This document shows positions 9,781 through 18,633 of a stretch of 64,000 bases of DNA, one piece after another. Made by a program: the position numbers and the translations under genes. This DNA comes from Microvirga makkahensis. GTDB lineage: Bacteria; Pseudomonadota; Alphaproteobacteria; Rhizobiales; Beijerinckiaceae. Position 1 is the stretch's first letter. Each line of letters opens with the position of its first letter. The notes under the pieces are model-generated. The model was not told where the DNA came from. It made no database searches and saw only the letters and a list, made by a program, of their open reading frames with translations. The stretch spans positions 21,643 to 85,642 of the forward strand of contig NZ_WURB01000018.1 in the NCBI RefSeq assembly GCF_009830105.1. The letters run 5' to 3'.

Positions 9781-11256
9781 ATGAGCAAAAGAGTTTCAGC
9801 CGCAAGAGCCGTAGTCTTCATGGGGGCAGCTCAGGCTTGCAGATTGATCATTACTTTCATCACTGCCCCGATCCTCGGCAGGTTGCTACATCCGTCCGAC
9901 TTCGGCCTAATCGCGACCTCGGCGCCGATCATCGGGTTTGTAACTATGATACAGAATCTGGGTCTGACCCAGGCGATCATTCAACGCCGGACAATCACGA
10001 AAGGGCAAACCAACACGCTGTTCTGGCTTTCCCTGCTTCTCAGTCTCACGTTCGCCACAGGTCTATTTGTTCTAGCTCCCTCGCTGGCGCGCTATTTTCA
10101 GGAACCGCGTTTGATTGCCGTTATCTGGGTCGGGGCAGCGCTCACCGTTGTTTCCGTCATTGGCGAGCAGCCTATGGCGCTCCTGACCCGCAACCTTCGT
10201 TTCAGGCTTCTGGCCGTCATTGACATTATCGGCATCATCGTTGGCGCCGCCCTTGGGGTGGCGATCGCCTGGTACACACGCAGCTACTGGGCTTTGCTGG
10301 TGCCGCTGGCGTGTACCCGGTTCCTGAATTTGATTGTTGCGGCCTTTGCGGCCCGGTGGTTCCCGGGGAGACCAGTTTGGGACGAAGCCGCGCGGCAGAT
10401 GATCGGCTTCGGCGCTGGCTTGTCAATGTTCAATATCTTGAACTTCCTCGCGCGCAGCGCAGACAATCTGATGATTGCCAAAGCCCATGGCTCTGTTGCA
10501 CTCGGATTCTATGATCGGGCCTATAGGCTTATGTTGCTGCCGCTCACGCAAGCGACTTGGCCATTGAGTCGGATCATGACACCAATTCTTTCGAGGCTGC
10601 AGGGCGACCCGGAGGAGTATCGCATCACCTATATCAGTAGCGTGAGCCTCCTGATGCTTGCAGTGCAACCAGGTCTATTGTGTGCAGTGATATACTCCGA
10701 TGCAACTGTCGCTCTGCTCCTCGGAAGCAAATGGGCAGAGGCGGCGCCTATGTTCGCCTGCCTGGGTTTCGCTGGTCTCCACCAGACATTCACGTCGACG
10801 ACCGGCTGGTTGTTCATAAGCCAAGGAAGGATGCGGGACCTCAGTATCGTCGGCCTTGTGAGTTCGACATCGACGATCGCTTCGTTTGCCGTCGGTCTGC
10901 CCTGGGGACCTCTTGGCGTCGCCGTCTCCTATGTCATCAGCGATTATGCGCTACGACTTCCCTTTATCTGGTACATGACGGGACGGGCGGGCTACGTCGG
11001 GGTCGGCGATATATACAGAACGGTAGGTCCCCATGCCTGCGGACTCCTGATGAGCGCATCTGCGTTGGTTCTGATCAAGGCCTCCCTACATGCCCCGTCG
11101 CTCATCGAGCTGGGAGGAATTCTCGCGGTCACTTACGCGATCAACTCCGCCATCCTGATCATGTTCAGGTCCAAGCGGCGCCTAATTCTTCAAGTGCTGA
11201 AGGTGGCATGCCGAAGTGTGATGCTGCACCGGACATCCAGAAAGGGACGATTTTAG
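9781..11256 (+). CDS. Polysaccharide flippase (Wzx/PST family)
   Basis: A 491-residue, almost entirely hydrophobic protein with about 12-14 predicted membrane helices. The N-terminal block (FMGAAQACRLIITFITAPILGRLLHPSDFGLIATSAPII) and the ALGFYDRAYRLMLLPL segment are typical of polysaccharide biosynthesis exporters in the MOP/MATE superfamily. It would flip a lipid-linked oligosaccharide across the inner membrane for assembly outside. It lies 155 bp after the GT4 gene in the same direction. No polymerase or chain-length regulator is seen nearby, so other parts of the pathway must lie elsewhere or left of the window. Confidence 0.9.
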   Translation: MSKRVSAARAVVFMGAAQACRLIITFITAPILGRLLHPSDFGLIATSAPIIGFVTMIQNLGLTQAIIQRRTITKGQTNTLFWLSLLLSLTFATGLFVLAPSLARYFQEPRLIAVIWVGAALTVVSVIGEQPMALLTRNLRFRLLAVIDIIGIIVGAALGVAIAWYTRSYWALLVPLACTRFLNLIVAAFAARWFPGRPVWDEAARQMIGFGAGLSMFNILNFLARSADNLMIAKAHGSVALGFYDRAYRLMLLPLTQATWPLSRIMTPILSRLQGDPEEYRITYISSVSLLMLAVQPGLLCAVIYSDATVALLLGSKWAEAAPMFACLGFAGLHQTFTSTTGWLFISQGRMRDLSIVGLVSSTSTIASFAVGLPWGPLGVAVSYVISDYALRLPFIWYMTGRAGYVGVGDIYRTVGPHACGLLMSASALVLIKASLHAPSLIELGGILAVTYAINSAILIMFRSKRRLILQVLKVACRSVMLHRTSRKGRF

Positions 11257-11356
11257 TGCAGGAAGGCTTTGTCGCACGGATCGGATTATGGCCAGAGAAT
11301 CCGACGATTGAGGAAGATTAGACGGTGCGGCTGCTCGCGCATGCGAGCCTAACGCT

Positions 11357-11376
11357 GAGCGCCAGACGTGGCGCTC
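11357..11376. terminator. Perfect 8-bp hairpin after the flippase gene
   Basis: GAGCGCCA and TGGCGCTC flank a 4-base loop about 100 bp after the flippase stop. No T-run follows, so intrinsic termination is only possible. It could equally be a relic of the adjacent IS630 fragment. Confidence 0.35.
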
Positions 11377-11415
11377 ATCTCGAACGTCGGCGCGCGGCAT
11401 TCCGCGAAGCTTGAA

Positions 11416-11776
11416 CCCTTTATAGGTGAATCCGCGCCGGCACAGAGACCGCGAGAGGATGGCGGAGGCGGCGATGGTTCCATACTCGCCCGTCAGCCGA
11501 GCTGCGAGTTCGGGCATGGTAATGCCTGGATTGATTTCGACGGTTCGAATGAGAAACACGTAAGGCGAAAGGCGTCTGCGTCTAGGCGGCGGCTCTGGCG
11601 GGCCGGTGTGGGCGTGCCGGGCTGCCGCTGGCGCTGCAGCAGCGTGAAGGGGAAACCTCGCTCGCCCCGAAGTGGCTGGCCGCAGCCCAGCAGGAGTAGC
11701 CGGCCTCCACAGATACCGCCACACGTAGCCGCAGATCGAAAGCGTATCTCTGGGTTGTGATACACCTCTGGCCCAA
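11416..11776 (-). mobile_element. IS630-family transposase remnant (N-terminal part)
   Basis: Two minus-strand frames together rebuild the start of an IS630-type transposase. The first gives YAFDLRLRVAVSVEAGYSCW. The second gives RRRRLSPYVFLIRTVEINPG, then ITMPELAARLTGEYGTIAAS and LCRRGFTYKG. This is the helix-turn-helix half; the DDE half is missing. The frame break lies near 11580. It is a decayed fragment between the flippase gene and the dehydrogenase pseudogene. Confidence 0.78.
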
Positions 11777-11830
11777 AAGAGAATCACCCCTGCGCCCGGG
11801 AGGAAAGCCCTTCCGTTTCCATCCGATACC

Positions 11831-12811
11831 TTAGTAGCCCCGCGTGCGGTCGACGAAGCCAATGAGAGCCTCGCCAGCATCATGTCGACGAATGTTCTCC
11901 AAAACGAGTTCAACCGCCGCTTCAGGCCTCGTCATGCTGGCGACATGGGGCGTCAGTAGGATCTGTGGGTGTTCCCAGAAAGGATGATCCACCGGCAGGG
12001 GCTCTGCCTCGCAGACGTCGAGCACGGCGGCCGAGAGTTGTCCTCCCTCCAAGGCCTGCAGAAGATCCTGCTCAACCAAATGGGCGCCCCGGCCGACATT
12101 GACGAGTGCGGCGCCACGAGGGAGCTGTGCGAACAGATCGTGCGCGAGAATGCCCCATGTCGCGTCTTTCAAGGGCAGCAGGCACACCAGAATGTCAGTT
12201 CGAGCGAGAAACGCCGACAACGTTCCGGGTCCGGCGAATGTATCAACGCCGTCGACCTGCCCCCCGGATCGGTTCCAGGCCGCCAGTGGAAAACCGAAGG
12301 GACGGAGCTGCGGCAGGACTGCCTAGCCGAGCATTCCGAGGCCCATGACCCCGACCCTGCGCCGCGAGGCTGGCGTCAACCGTATCTCTCGCCAGATCTT
12401 CTGGCGCTGGTGGTTGATGTAGGCAGGCAGATCCCGATGCAACGAGAGCACCGCCAGGGTCACATACTCCGCCATGCTCCCGGCAATGCCAGGCTCCGTC
12501 ATCCGGACGACTGGCAGCTGCTCCGGCAGCGCGGACAGGTCAAACTGATCGATGCCGGCCCCAACGGAAATCAGGATCTCCAGGTTGGGAAAGGTCTTCG
12601 GAATGCCACTTGGCGGCATCCACGCCGCTAGATAACGGACCTCCTCCCGCGGCCCGGTTTCCGGCCAAATATGAAACGGGATGTCCGGTGCGTGACGTGC
12701 GAACAGGCTTGCCCACTCCCTCCCACGCGCCGGATCGGCTTTATAGACGAAACTCGTGGCACTCAGTCTCGCGTAACCCAGAGCTTGCGGGTGGTTTCGA
12801 TCACGCGCCAC
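11831..12811 (-). pseudogene. D-2-hydroxyacid dehydrogenase (GhrA-like) split by one in-frame TAG
   Basis: One frame encodes a complete glyoxylate/hydroxypyruvate reductase-like protein except for a TAG at 12323-12325. The stop falls in the NAD-binding loop, VGVMGLGMLG-stop-AVLPQLRPFGF, where the family has a polar residue such as Gln, Lys or Arg; CAG to TAG is the simplest change. Downstream, VNVGRGAHLVEQDLL (catalytic Arg), DVCEAEPLP (Glu) and LTPHVASMTRPE (His) are all intact, so the lesion looks recent. The ATG at 12811 lies inside the cupin gene. Homology begins only at ATSFVYKADP, right after the cupin stop, where the in-frame codon is CTG. Confidence 0.85.
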
Positions 12812-13116
12812 GTGCCCTCGAAGCCCGGCTTCATCACGAATGTATCACCTGCTTGGACACGCACGGCCGGCTTGCCATCTTCAATCAACTCGGAAACGCC
12901 GGACAGGATCGAGCAGAACTCCCAGGTGTCCCCTTTGATCGATCGGTAGGCGCCGGGCGTAGCCTCCCACACCCCTGCACTGACGCGGCCGTCCGCAGTC
13001 GTCTCGATGTCCCAAGTCTTGAACCGGGGATCGCCCTCCACCAGCCGCCCGGGAAGAGGTTTTCCGTCACGGGCTTCGCCAAGATTCTCCAGATTGAAAA
13101 ATGTGAGATTCGTCAT
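12763..13116 (-). CDS. Cupin-domain protein (Cupin_3/DUF861 type)
   Basis: A 117-residue single-domain cupin with DGRVSAGVWEATPGAYRSI, DTWEFCSILSGVSELIEDG and AGDTFVMKPGFEGTWRV, the two conserved cupin motifs in order. The Trp-rich end and the E-F-C-x-I-L-S-G segment match the DUF861 family found with amino-acid and ureide catabolic genes. AAAGGA precedes the ATG by six bases. It overlaps the start of the damaged dehydrogenase and probably shares its transcript. Its substrate is unknown; a role beside the neighbouring DadA/RidA/Dpp module is inferred from position. Confidence 0.85.
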   Translation of the reverse strand: MTNLTFFNLENLGEARDGKPLPGRLVEGDPRFKTWDIETTADGRVSAGVWEATPGAYRSIKGDTWEFCSILSGVSELIEDGKPAVRVQAGDTFVMKPGFEGTWRVIETTRKLWVTRD

Positions 13117-13189
13117 GCTTTATCCTTTGTGTTGATAAGGAAGTGAATACAGCTGAGCTGATGTCTTGTCCGCTCTGCCAGACGATCCT

Positions 13190-13560
13190 GCAGGTTCAGT
13201 CATGCTAAGACGGCAGGCATGAACCACGCCTCGTCGTTGCGCAACGGAACGGCAGCAGGCGGACTTCTTTCCGGCCCATCGCGCTCACCCGACGCTCGAG
13301 CCGCGCGCGATAGTCGGCTGCATGCCGGATGCCATTCCACGAAGAACTCCGGGCCACCGTGTCGCGGCTAGTGGCGACATGGCCATACCAGCTTTGCGTG
13401 ATCTCGACCGCTGAGAATTCAGGGAACAAGACAACGATCGTGCCTGAGGAGCTTCGGTCAACCATTCCGAGTCTCTGGCAATGATGCCGTTCGATCCGCC
13501 GAACGGGATCCGCCTGCCATGCCAAGACGGGCGATGGAGTTGGCAAGGTTGACTCGCTTA
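13190..13560 (-). pseudogene. Scrambled remnant of a DadA-like FAD oxidoreductase C-terminus
   Basis: The minus strand gives FPEFSAVEITQSWYGHVATSRDT in one frame and LRNDEAWFMPAVLA in another. These resemble the substrate-domain and C-terminal segments of DadA/PuuB-like FAD oxidases (compare [20 protein letters not shown] in the intact gene at 18714). The FAD-binding N-terminus is missing and the pieces lie closer together than in a whole enzyme. It appears to be an internally deleted, frameshifted relic. This is a low-complexity match made by eye, so confidence is moderate. Confidence 0.4.
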
Positions 13561-13584
13561 TCCTCAACCCCATCCTATCTGCAA

Positions 13585-14481
13585 TCACCGCGCGTCTAAC
13601 CGCGGATCCAGCGCATCGCGCAAGCCATCGCCAACAAAGTTAAAGCTCGTCACCGCAAGCGTAATGGCTGCCCCAGGCAGAATGGCCAACCAGGGAGCGC
13701 TGGTGAGATAACTTTGCGCATTCTCAAGCATGTTGCCCCAGCTCGGCGTCGGTGGCTGAATGCCGTATCCAAGGAAGCTGATGTAGCTTTCAGCCAGAAT
13801 GGCATGGGCTACATTGAGCGTCGCGGCGACCACGATTGGGGCAATCGCATTCGGTAGCAGCTCCCGGAACATGATACGCGTGTTGCTCGCGCCCATCGAC
13901 ATCGCGGCAACAGCGAAATCACGCGTGCGGAGCGATCGGATCTGACCTTCGACGACGCGCGCCACCTCCATCCATGACGTCATGGCGATCAGGAGAATGA
14001 TCGAGGGCACGGACGGTTCGATCAAAGCGGAGACTGCAAGCAGCAGGAAGATCGATGGAAAGCAGAGCATAGCATCGACGAAGCGCATTAGCGCCGTGCC
14101 AATCGCTCGCTGGTAGAATCCCGCGATAAGACCAACGCAGATGCCGATCGCCATGCTGACGGCCATGGCCGAGAACCCGACCGAAAGCGAGATGCGGCCC
14201 GCCATCAGAAGGCGGGCGAGAATGTCGCGCCCGAGTGGATCTGTACCGAGGATGTGAGAGCCAGAGAAAGGCGGCGCGAAGCGCTGGCGGATGTCGATGT
14301 GCGTATCGTTGTACGGCAGCAGCATCGGCCCGAGAACGCAGGCGATCACCATGACAATGATCGTCGCCGCGCCGAATACCGCGAGCTTGTGACGCCAGAA
14401 GCGGCGCATGGCGGGGCTGCTCCAGCGCGATCGCGGCGCGGAGGCAAGCGTCTGTGCCGGAGACGGGTTGGCAGCGTTCAT
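13585..14481 (-). CDS. dppC: Peptide/nickel-type ABC transporter permease (DppC-like)
   Basis: A 298-residue inner-membrane permease. It has the N-terminal OppC-like helix (RFWRHKLAVFGAATIIVMV), ILGTDPLGRDILARLLMAGRISL before the core, and the EAA loop EVARVVEGQIRSLRTRDFAVAAMSMGAS that contacts the ATPase. It ends with ILAESYISFLGYGIQPPTPSWG, characteristic of DppC/OppC. Its ATG overlaps the dppB stop as ATGA, so translation is coupled. A longer alternative frame through this region is not coding. It works with the DppA- and DppB-like proteins and the fused ATPase at 20199. Confidence 0.93.
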   Translation of the reverse strand: MNAANPSPAQTLASAPRSRWSSPAMRRFWRHKLAVFGAATIIVMVIACVLGPMLLPYNDTHIDIRQRFAPPFSGSHILGTDPLGRDILARLLMAGRISLSVGFSAMAVSMAIGICVGLIAGFYQRAIGTALMRFVDAMLCFPSIFLLLAVSALIEPSVPSIILLIAMTSWMEVARVVEGQIRSLRTRDFAVAAMSMGASNTRIMFRELLPNAIAPIVVAATLNVAHAILAESYISFLGYGIQPPTPSWGNMLENAQSYLTSAPWLAILPGAAITLAVTSFNFVGDGLRDALDPRLDAR

Positions 14482-15434
14482 TGCCCATACCTTTCGATAC
14501 GCGGATCGGCGATGCCGTAGAGGACGTCGGCGATCAGACTCCCGAGGAGGACCAGGATCGCTGTGAGCATGAGGATTCCCATGACTGTCGGATAGTCCCG
14601 GTAATTGATGGAATCGAGGAACAGCCTTCCCATTCCCGGCCATGTGAAGACGGTTTCGGTAACAAGGGCTCCGCTCAACAGCGTCGGCACGTGGAGTCCT
14701 GTGATCGTGATCATCGGCAACAGGGCGTTGCGCAGGGCATGTCTGACGAGGATGTAGCGCTCGGGCAAGCCCTTGGCTCTCGCCGTGCGGATATAGTCCT
14801 GGTTGATCACTTCCAGCATGGACGAGCGCATGTACCGGCTCCAAACAGCCGTGCTGACAAGGGCGAGCACAATGCAGGGGCCGATCAGGTGATGCAGCCG
14901 GTTCAGGAAGGAGCCGTCGCCGACCGTAAAACGGTTGCCGGCGGGCAGCCAACCGAGCCCCACGGAAAAGACATAGATGATCACGAGTCCGAACCAGAAG
15001 GTCGGAATGGACAGGGCGATCATCGCGCCAATCGTCGCAAGACTGTCGAACAGCGAATAACGCCTGACAGCTCCGAGAATGCCGATCCAGGCCCCCAGCA
15101 GCATCGCGAGCAGGGTGGAGCTGAGCATCAGCTCCAGGGTGGGGCCGATATGCGCTGCGATAATCGTTAGGACGGGTTGCTGGTCGCGATAGGAGACGCC
15201 CCAATCGCCGCCGAGGAGTCGTCGGAGCCACTCGACATACTGCACCGGCAGGGGTCGATCAAGCCCGAGTTGGGCCGACAATCGGTCGAGATCGGCTTGG
15301 GTCATGTCGCCGCTTGCCGCAAACTGCGAAAGCGGACCACCGGGTGCCAGATGCAGAATCGCAAATCCGATCATCGACACGATGAAAAGCAGCACGACGG
15401 CCTGCAGCAGGCGACGAATGAGAAAGCCACTCAC
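14478..15434 (-). CDS. dppB: Peptide/nickel-type ABC transporter permease (DppB-like)
   Basis: A 318-residue permease of the BPD_transp_1 family. It starts with a short helix (FLIRRLLQAVVLLFIVSMIGFAILHLAPGGPL). The large periplasmic loop follows, then an EAA-type loop SMLEVINQDYIRTARAKGLPERYILVRHALRNALLPMI and the C-terminal LSGALVTETVFTWPGMGRL block. All are standard for DppB/OppB. It lies 32 bp after the substrate-binding protein gene. Length and topology are normal and no damage is seen. Confidence 0.93.
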   Translation of the reverse strand: MSGFLIRRLLQAVVLLFIVSMIGFAILHLAPGGPLSQFAASGDMTQADLDRLSAQLGLDRPLPVQYVEWLRRLLGGDWGVSYRDQQPVLTIIAAHIGPTLELMLSSTLLAMLLGAWIGILGAVRRYSLFDSLATIGAMIALSIPTFWFGLVIIYVFSVGLGWLPAGNRFTVGDGSFLNRLHHLIGPCIVLALVSTAVWSRYMRSSMLEVINQDYIRTARAKGLPERYILVRHALRNALLPMITITGLHVPTLLSGALVTETVFTWPGMGRLFLDSINYRDYPTVMGILMLTAILVLLGSLIADVLYGIADPRIERYGQ

Positions 15435-15466
15435 GCGATGACGCTCCTAACGCGACCAGACGGGGA

Positions 15467-17158
15467 TCAGCGGGCCCAGTACCAGGTGCCCATGTTCCAG
15501 GCATTCTGGCGCTGGTTGATGTTGGGGCGATAACCGATCAGGCCCTCTTTGATCCCTTCGAGAGGCGCATACTGGAACAGCGGCAGGATCGGCAGCTCTT
15601 CGCGGACGATTTCCTGGACCTTGAAATAGATCTCCTTCCGCTTCTCCTGATTGAAGGTGATTTGCCCTTCCTTCATCAGTTTGTCCGCTTCGGCGTTGAC
15701 CCACTGCATGTAGTTCCCGCCGCTCCCGCCCTTAACGGGAATCGCATCGCTTGCGAAACGTGGTGCGGGATCCGGATCGACGCCGGTTCGGAAGGCCGTT
15801 CCGACCAGCAGAGCCTGGAACTGCGACCGAACATAAAAGTCGCCCCAGATGACGGCGCCAGGCATGTTGTTGATTTTAATGGCGACGCCGATCTGCTGCC
15901 AATCCTGCATCATCAACTGCTGGCACTGCTCGCGCAGCGCGTTGCCGGTTGTCGTGGACAGGTCGAACTCGAGGCGGTTTCCGTTCTTCTCACGGATACC
16001 GCGCCCGCCACGCTTCCATCCTGCCTCGTCCAGAAGCTGGTTGGCCTTTGCGAGATCGTATTCGTGCTTCGGCAGGTCGGGATTGTACGCCCACGATTCG
16101 CGAGGCGAGTAGGATTCCGTGGGCTTTGGCACACCGTAATAAAGAGCGTCAACGATCGCCTCCTTGTTGATGGAGGCGTACAGAGCCTGCCGCACCGCCT
16201 TTTCAGCGAAGGCGGGGTGTTCGAGGTTGGGCATGATGACCTCGATATTTCCGCTCGGAGCCACCGCAACCTTCCGGCCGGGGAGCTTCGTGGCCTCGTC
16301 GTAGTAGTTCGCGGGAATTCCGGAAATGGGGACGAAATCGACCTGCCCGGTCCTGAACTGCGCATAGAGCGCTGTCATGTCAGGAATGTATTTGAGGACA
16401 ACCCCTTCAAGATAAGGCCCGTCGCCATGATACCGCTCATTGGCGACGAGCGTGATGCTGTCTCCGGGGCGGCGCTCGCTCCAGCGGAACGGGCCGGTTC
16501 CGATGGGGCTGCCATTGAAGGCTGCCGTGTTCGGATCATCCGCCTTGGAGAGAATATGCTTGGGCACGATTTGGGTGTTGGCGAGCTGGGCGAGGTAGGG
16601 CGCGAATGCCCGCTCCATTCGCCAGGAGATCTCGTGCGGTCCCTTGACGACGATATCGCGAACAAGATCATGCCCGACGCGCGTGCGGCTTTTGAAGCCT
16701 GGCGCCATGATCAGCTCGAGAGAATACTTGACGTCTTCCGCCGTGAAGGGCGTGCCGTCGTGCCAGACCACGCCTTCCCGAAGCTTCACCGTCCATACGA
16801 GGCCTCCCTCGGCAATTCCGCCATTCTCCTCGCTCGGCAGGGCAACGGCGAGATCCGGCACGAACGTGCCATCAGGGTGGGCCATCCAGAGGCAAGAGAA
16901 CACGCTGGTCCAGACAACCTCGTCGACCTCGACGCCCGGCATCAGGGGATTGAACGACTTCGGCTCCTGAGACAGGCCGACGACCACCTGACCCCGACGC
17001 TCCTTGGGCGGCGGCGGAACAGCGGCGCCCGACTGGGCTCTAGCCCCAAACCCGATCGACGCGGCAATTCCAGCAGCGCTCAGGCTCAGAAAATCTCGCC
17101 GGCGCATGGCCGGAAGAGCCGATCCCATCCCATTCCTCCACTTCGATCGATCTGACAT
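15467..17158 (-). CDS. dppA: ABC transporter substrate-binding protein, family 5 (DppA-like)
   Basis: A 563-residue periplasmic binding protein (SBP_bac_5). The ATG at 17158 follows GGAG by about eight bases. A longer frame to 17374 has no such signal. The N-terminus has a twin-arginine-type leader, MRRRDFLSLSAAGIAASIGFGARAQS, so export may use Tat. The mature part has VVGLSQEPKSFNPLMPG, ADPEHxV-like WHDGTPFTAEDVKYSLE and IGTGPFRW, all diagnostic of the family. It captures a peptide, opine or similar ligand. The linked oxidase and RidA suggest an amine-bearing substrate, which is inference only. Confidence 0.92.
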   Translation of the reverse strand: MSDRSKWRNGMGSALPAMRRRDFLSLSAAGIAASIGFGARAQSGAAVPPPPKERRGQVVVGLSQEPKSFNPLMPGVEVDEVVWTSVFSCLWMAHPDGTFVPDLAVALPSEENGGIAEGGLVWTVKLREGVVWHDGTPFTAEDVKYSLELIMAPGFKSRTRVGHDLVRDIVVKGPHEISWRMERAFAPYLAQLANTQIVPKHILSKADDPNTAAFNGSPIGTGPFRWSERRPGDSITLVANERYHGDGPYLEGVVLKYIPDMTALYAQFRTGQVDFVPISGIPANYYDEATKLPGRKVAVAPSGNIEVIMPNLEHPAFAEKAVRQALYASINKEAIVDALYYGVPKPTESYSPRESWAYNPDLPKHEYDLAKANQLLDEAGWKRGGRGIREKNGNRLEFDLSTTTGNALREQCQQLMMQDWQQIGVAIKINNMPGAVIWGDFYVRSQFQALLVGTAFRTGVDPDPAPRFASDAIPVKGGSGGNYMQWVNAEADKLMKEGQITFNQEKRKEIYFKVQEIVREELPILPLFQYAPLEGIKEGLIGYRPNINQRQNAWNMGTWYWAR

Positions 17159-17559
17159 GCTGTTTCTCCATTCCCTTGTTGTTGGTTCTGTTGCGAGCCA
17201 GTGCTTCAGCAGATCCCCTGAAGCAGATTGCGAGGCAGGACGCGGCGACCATGACCGCGCCGGAAGGATATTCGCGCTTGGGCATGAGCACCTGGCCTCC
17301 ACGCGCTTCTGTTTCGCCTGGAGATGAGGCGCGCCCGCACCGACGCGATGAACAATCAATTCATTATAATACACGTCACGTCAAGATCGTGATGAGGATA
17401 GACTGACACGACAACCGCTCCCCGCCCCTGCCAATCCGCGCCGCGGCGGGCAATCTCTGCTGATAGTAAGTGAAAATTATCAAAAATCCGGCCACAGGCG
17501 ATTGCGCGGCGCCACGGTTGGAAGTATGGCTCATGTTCAATATATTGGATTTGCGAACC
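17159..17559. promoter_or_regulatory. Divergent control region, dppA / XRE-cupin regulator
   Basis: This 401-bp gap separates the minus-strand Dpp genes from the plus-strand regulator, RidA, oxidase and ATPase genes. A palindromic ATTATAAT at 17363-17370 offers a -10-like hexamer on either strand, without a good -35 at the right spacing. A perfect palindrome CAATATATTG lies at 17538-17547, 12 bp before the proposed regulator start, and is a candidate autoregulatory operator. Confidence 0.5.
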
Positions 17560-18183
17560 ATGCCATTGACCGCTAAGCCCAGACCCGGTTCGGACTTTGA
17601 AGCCGAACTTCCCGACGACCAATCGCAGGGGATCGGACGAAGGTTGCGCAGGCTGCGCACTGAAAGAAAGCTCACGATCGCCGAACTCGCCGCCAAGGCC
17701 GGAGTCTCTTCAGGCATCATCAGTCAAATCGAACGCGGCGCGTCGAGCCCTTCGATCAGCACCCTGGTGAAGATAAACTCGGCTCTCGGCGTCAATCTCT
17801 GGCAATTCTTTGAGGATGCGCCGAGCCCCTCGTCCGATAAGCTGCATTTCGTGCGCCGCAAGGATAATCGCCCCCGCATCGTGGCCGGAAAGATGCACCT
17901 GACCAAGGAGCTCCTCTCCCCCAGCAGCAGCGAAAATCTTCGCTTCATGATTCTGACGCTGCCCCCGGGAGCGGAAAGCGAAGAGATGCTGAGCGGGCCA
18001 GGCGACAAGGGCGGCTATGTCATGTCGGGGCGGGTCGAACTGACTGTTGGAAACGAAGTCGCCGAGCTTTTCGAAGGCGACAGCTTCCAATTCAAGAGCA
18101 CGCTCCCGCACAAGCTGGAGAACCGCCACGACGCCGAAGCAAAGCTGATCTGGATCATCAACATCCAGGATAAGCACCTTTAA
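17560..18183 (+). CDS. XRE-family regulator with C-terminal cupin sensor
   Basis: About 207 residues. The N-terminal helix-turn-helix (IGRRLRRLRTERKLTIAELAAKAGVSSGIISQIERGASSPSISTL) is of the lambda-repressor/XRE type. The C-terminal half is a cupin barrel with GDKGGYVMSGRVELTVG and FEGDSFQFKSTLPHKLENRHD. This architecture is common in local regulators of amino-acid, polyamine and peptide catabolism, where the cupin binds the inducer. Several upstream in-frame starts exist (from 17470); I chose the ATG nearest the HTH, although its ribosome-binding site is weak. It likely controls both arms of the divergent module. Confidence 0.9.
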   Translation: MPLTAKPRPGSDFEAELPDDQSQGIGRRLRRLRTERKLTIAELAAKAGVSSGIISQIERGASSPSISTLVKINSALGVNLWQFFEDAPSPSSDKLHFVRRKDNRPRIVAGKMHLTKELLSPSSSENLRFMILTLPPGAESEEMLSGPGDKGGYVMSGRVELTVGNEVAELFEGDSFQFKSTLPHKLENRHDAEAKLIWIINIQDKHL

Positions 18184-18283
18184 GGCAACCGCTCACGACG
18201 TGCCGAAGCCCGGCAGGTTTCCATAGGAATGTCGCCGCAGGTTCGCGGTTGCATAAGCCGATTTCAACTGGAGTAATCACCGA

Positions 18284-18628
18284 ATGATCGAGCGTCACGA
18301 AAACACCGGCCGCCTCAGCAAGGCCCTGGTCGCAAATGGTTTCGTATTTCTATCTGGACTCACCGCGAAAGACCGCAGCGGCGGCGTCCGCGAACAGACG
18401 GCCGATATTCTTGCGCAGATCGACCATTACCTTGCGCTCGCGGGAACCGATAAGACCCGATTGGTCACCGGCAATGTCTGGCTGAAGGATATCACCACGT
18501 TCAACGAAATGAATGAGGCCTGGGAAGCTTGGGTCGACCCGAAATGCCCGCCCGCTCGCGCCACCGTCGAGGCCCGGCTCGCGCACGATGCCATTCTCGT
18601 CGAGATTCAGGTTCAAGGCCTTGTCTGA
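18284..18628 (+). CDS. RidA-family enamine/imine deaminase
   Basis: A 114-residue RidA/YjgF-family protein with GFVFLSGLTAKD near the N-terminus, EQTADILAQIDHYLALAGTDKTRLVTGNVWLKDI in the middle and CPPARATVEARLAHDAILVEIQV at the end. The conserved arginine of the active cleft is in the PPARATVE motif. RidA proteins hydrolyse reactive imines and enamines released by amino-acid oxidases and PLP enzymes. That fits its place one gene upstream of an FAD amino-acid oxidase. CTGGAG lies about ten bases before the ATG. Full length; no damage seen. Confidence 0.93.
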   Translation: MIERHENTGRLSKALVANGFVFLSGLTAKDRSGGVREQTADILAQIDHYLALAGTDKTRLVTGNVWLKDITTFNEMNEAWEAWVDPKCPPARATVEARLAHDAILVEIQVQGLV

Positions 18629-18633
18629 TCCAT

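Noticed and set aside
12323..12325. Programmed stop-codon read-through or selenocysteine/pyrrolysine use
   Set aside because: Other genes here use TAG and TGA as ordinary stops, no recoding structure is seen, and simple mutation explains the TAG.
13585..15231. One 548-codon frame spanning two permease genes
   Set aside because: Its first 250 codons run through dppB in the wrong frame. The real gene starts at 14481 with an ATGA overlap.
15662..17155. 497-codon plus-strand open frame opposite dppA
   Set aside because: It lies wholly antisense to a clear substrate-binding protein and has no recognisable motifs. GC-rich codon structure creates such shadows.
17363..17370. Sigma-70 promoter at ATTATAAT
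   Set aside because: The hexamer is good, but no -35 element lies at 16-18 bp on either strand, so I do not list it as a promoter.
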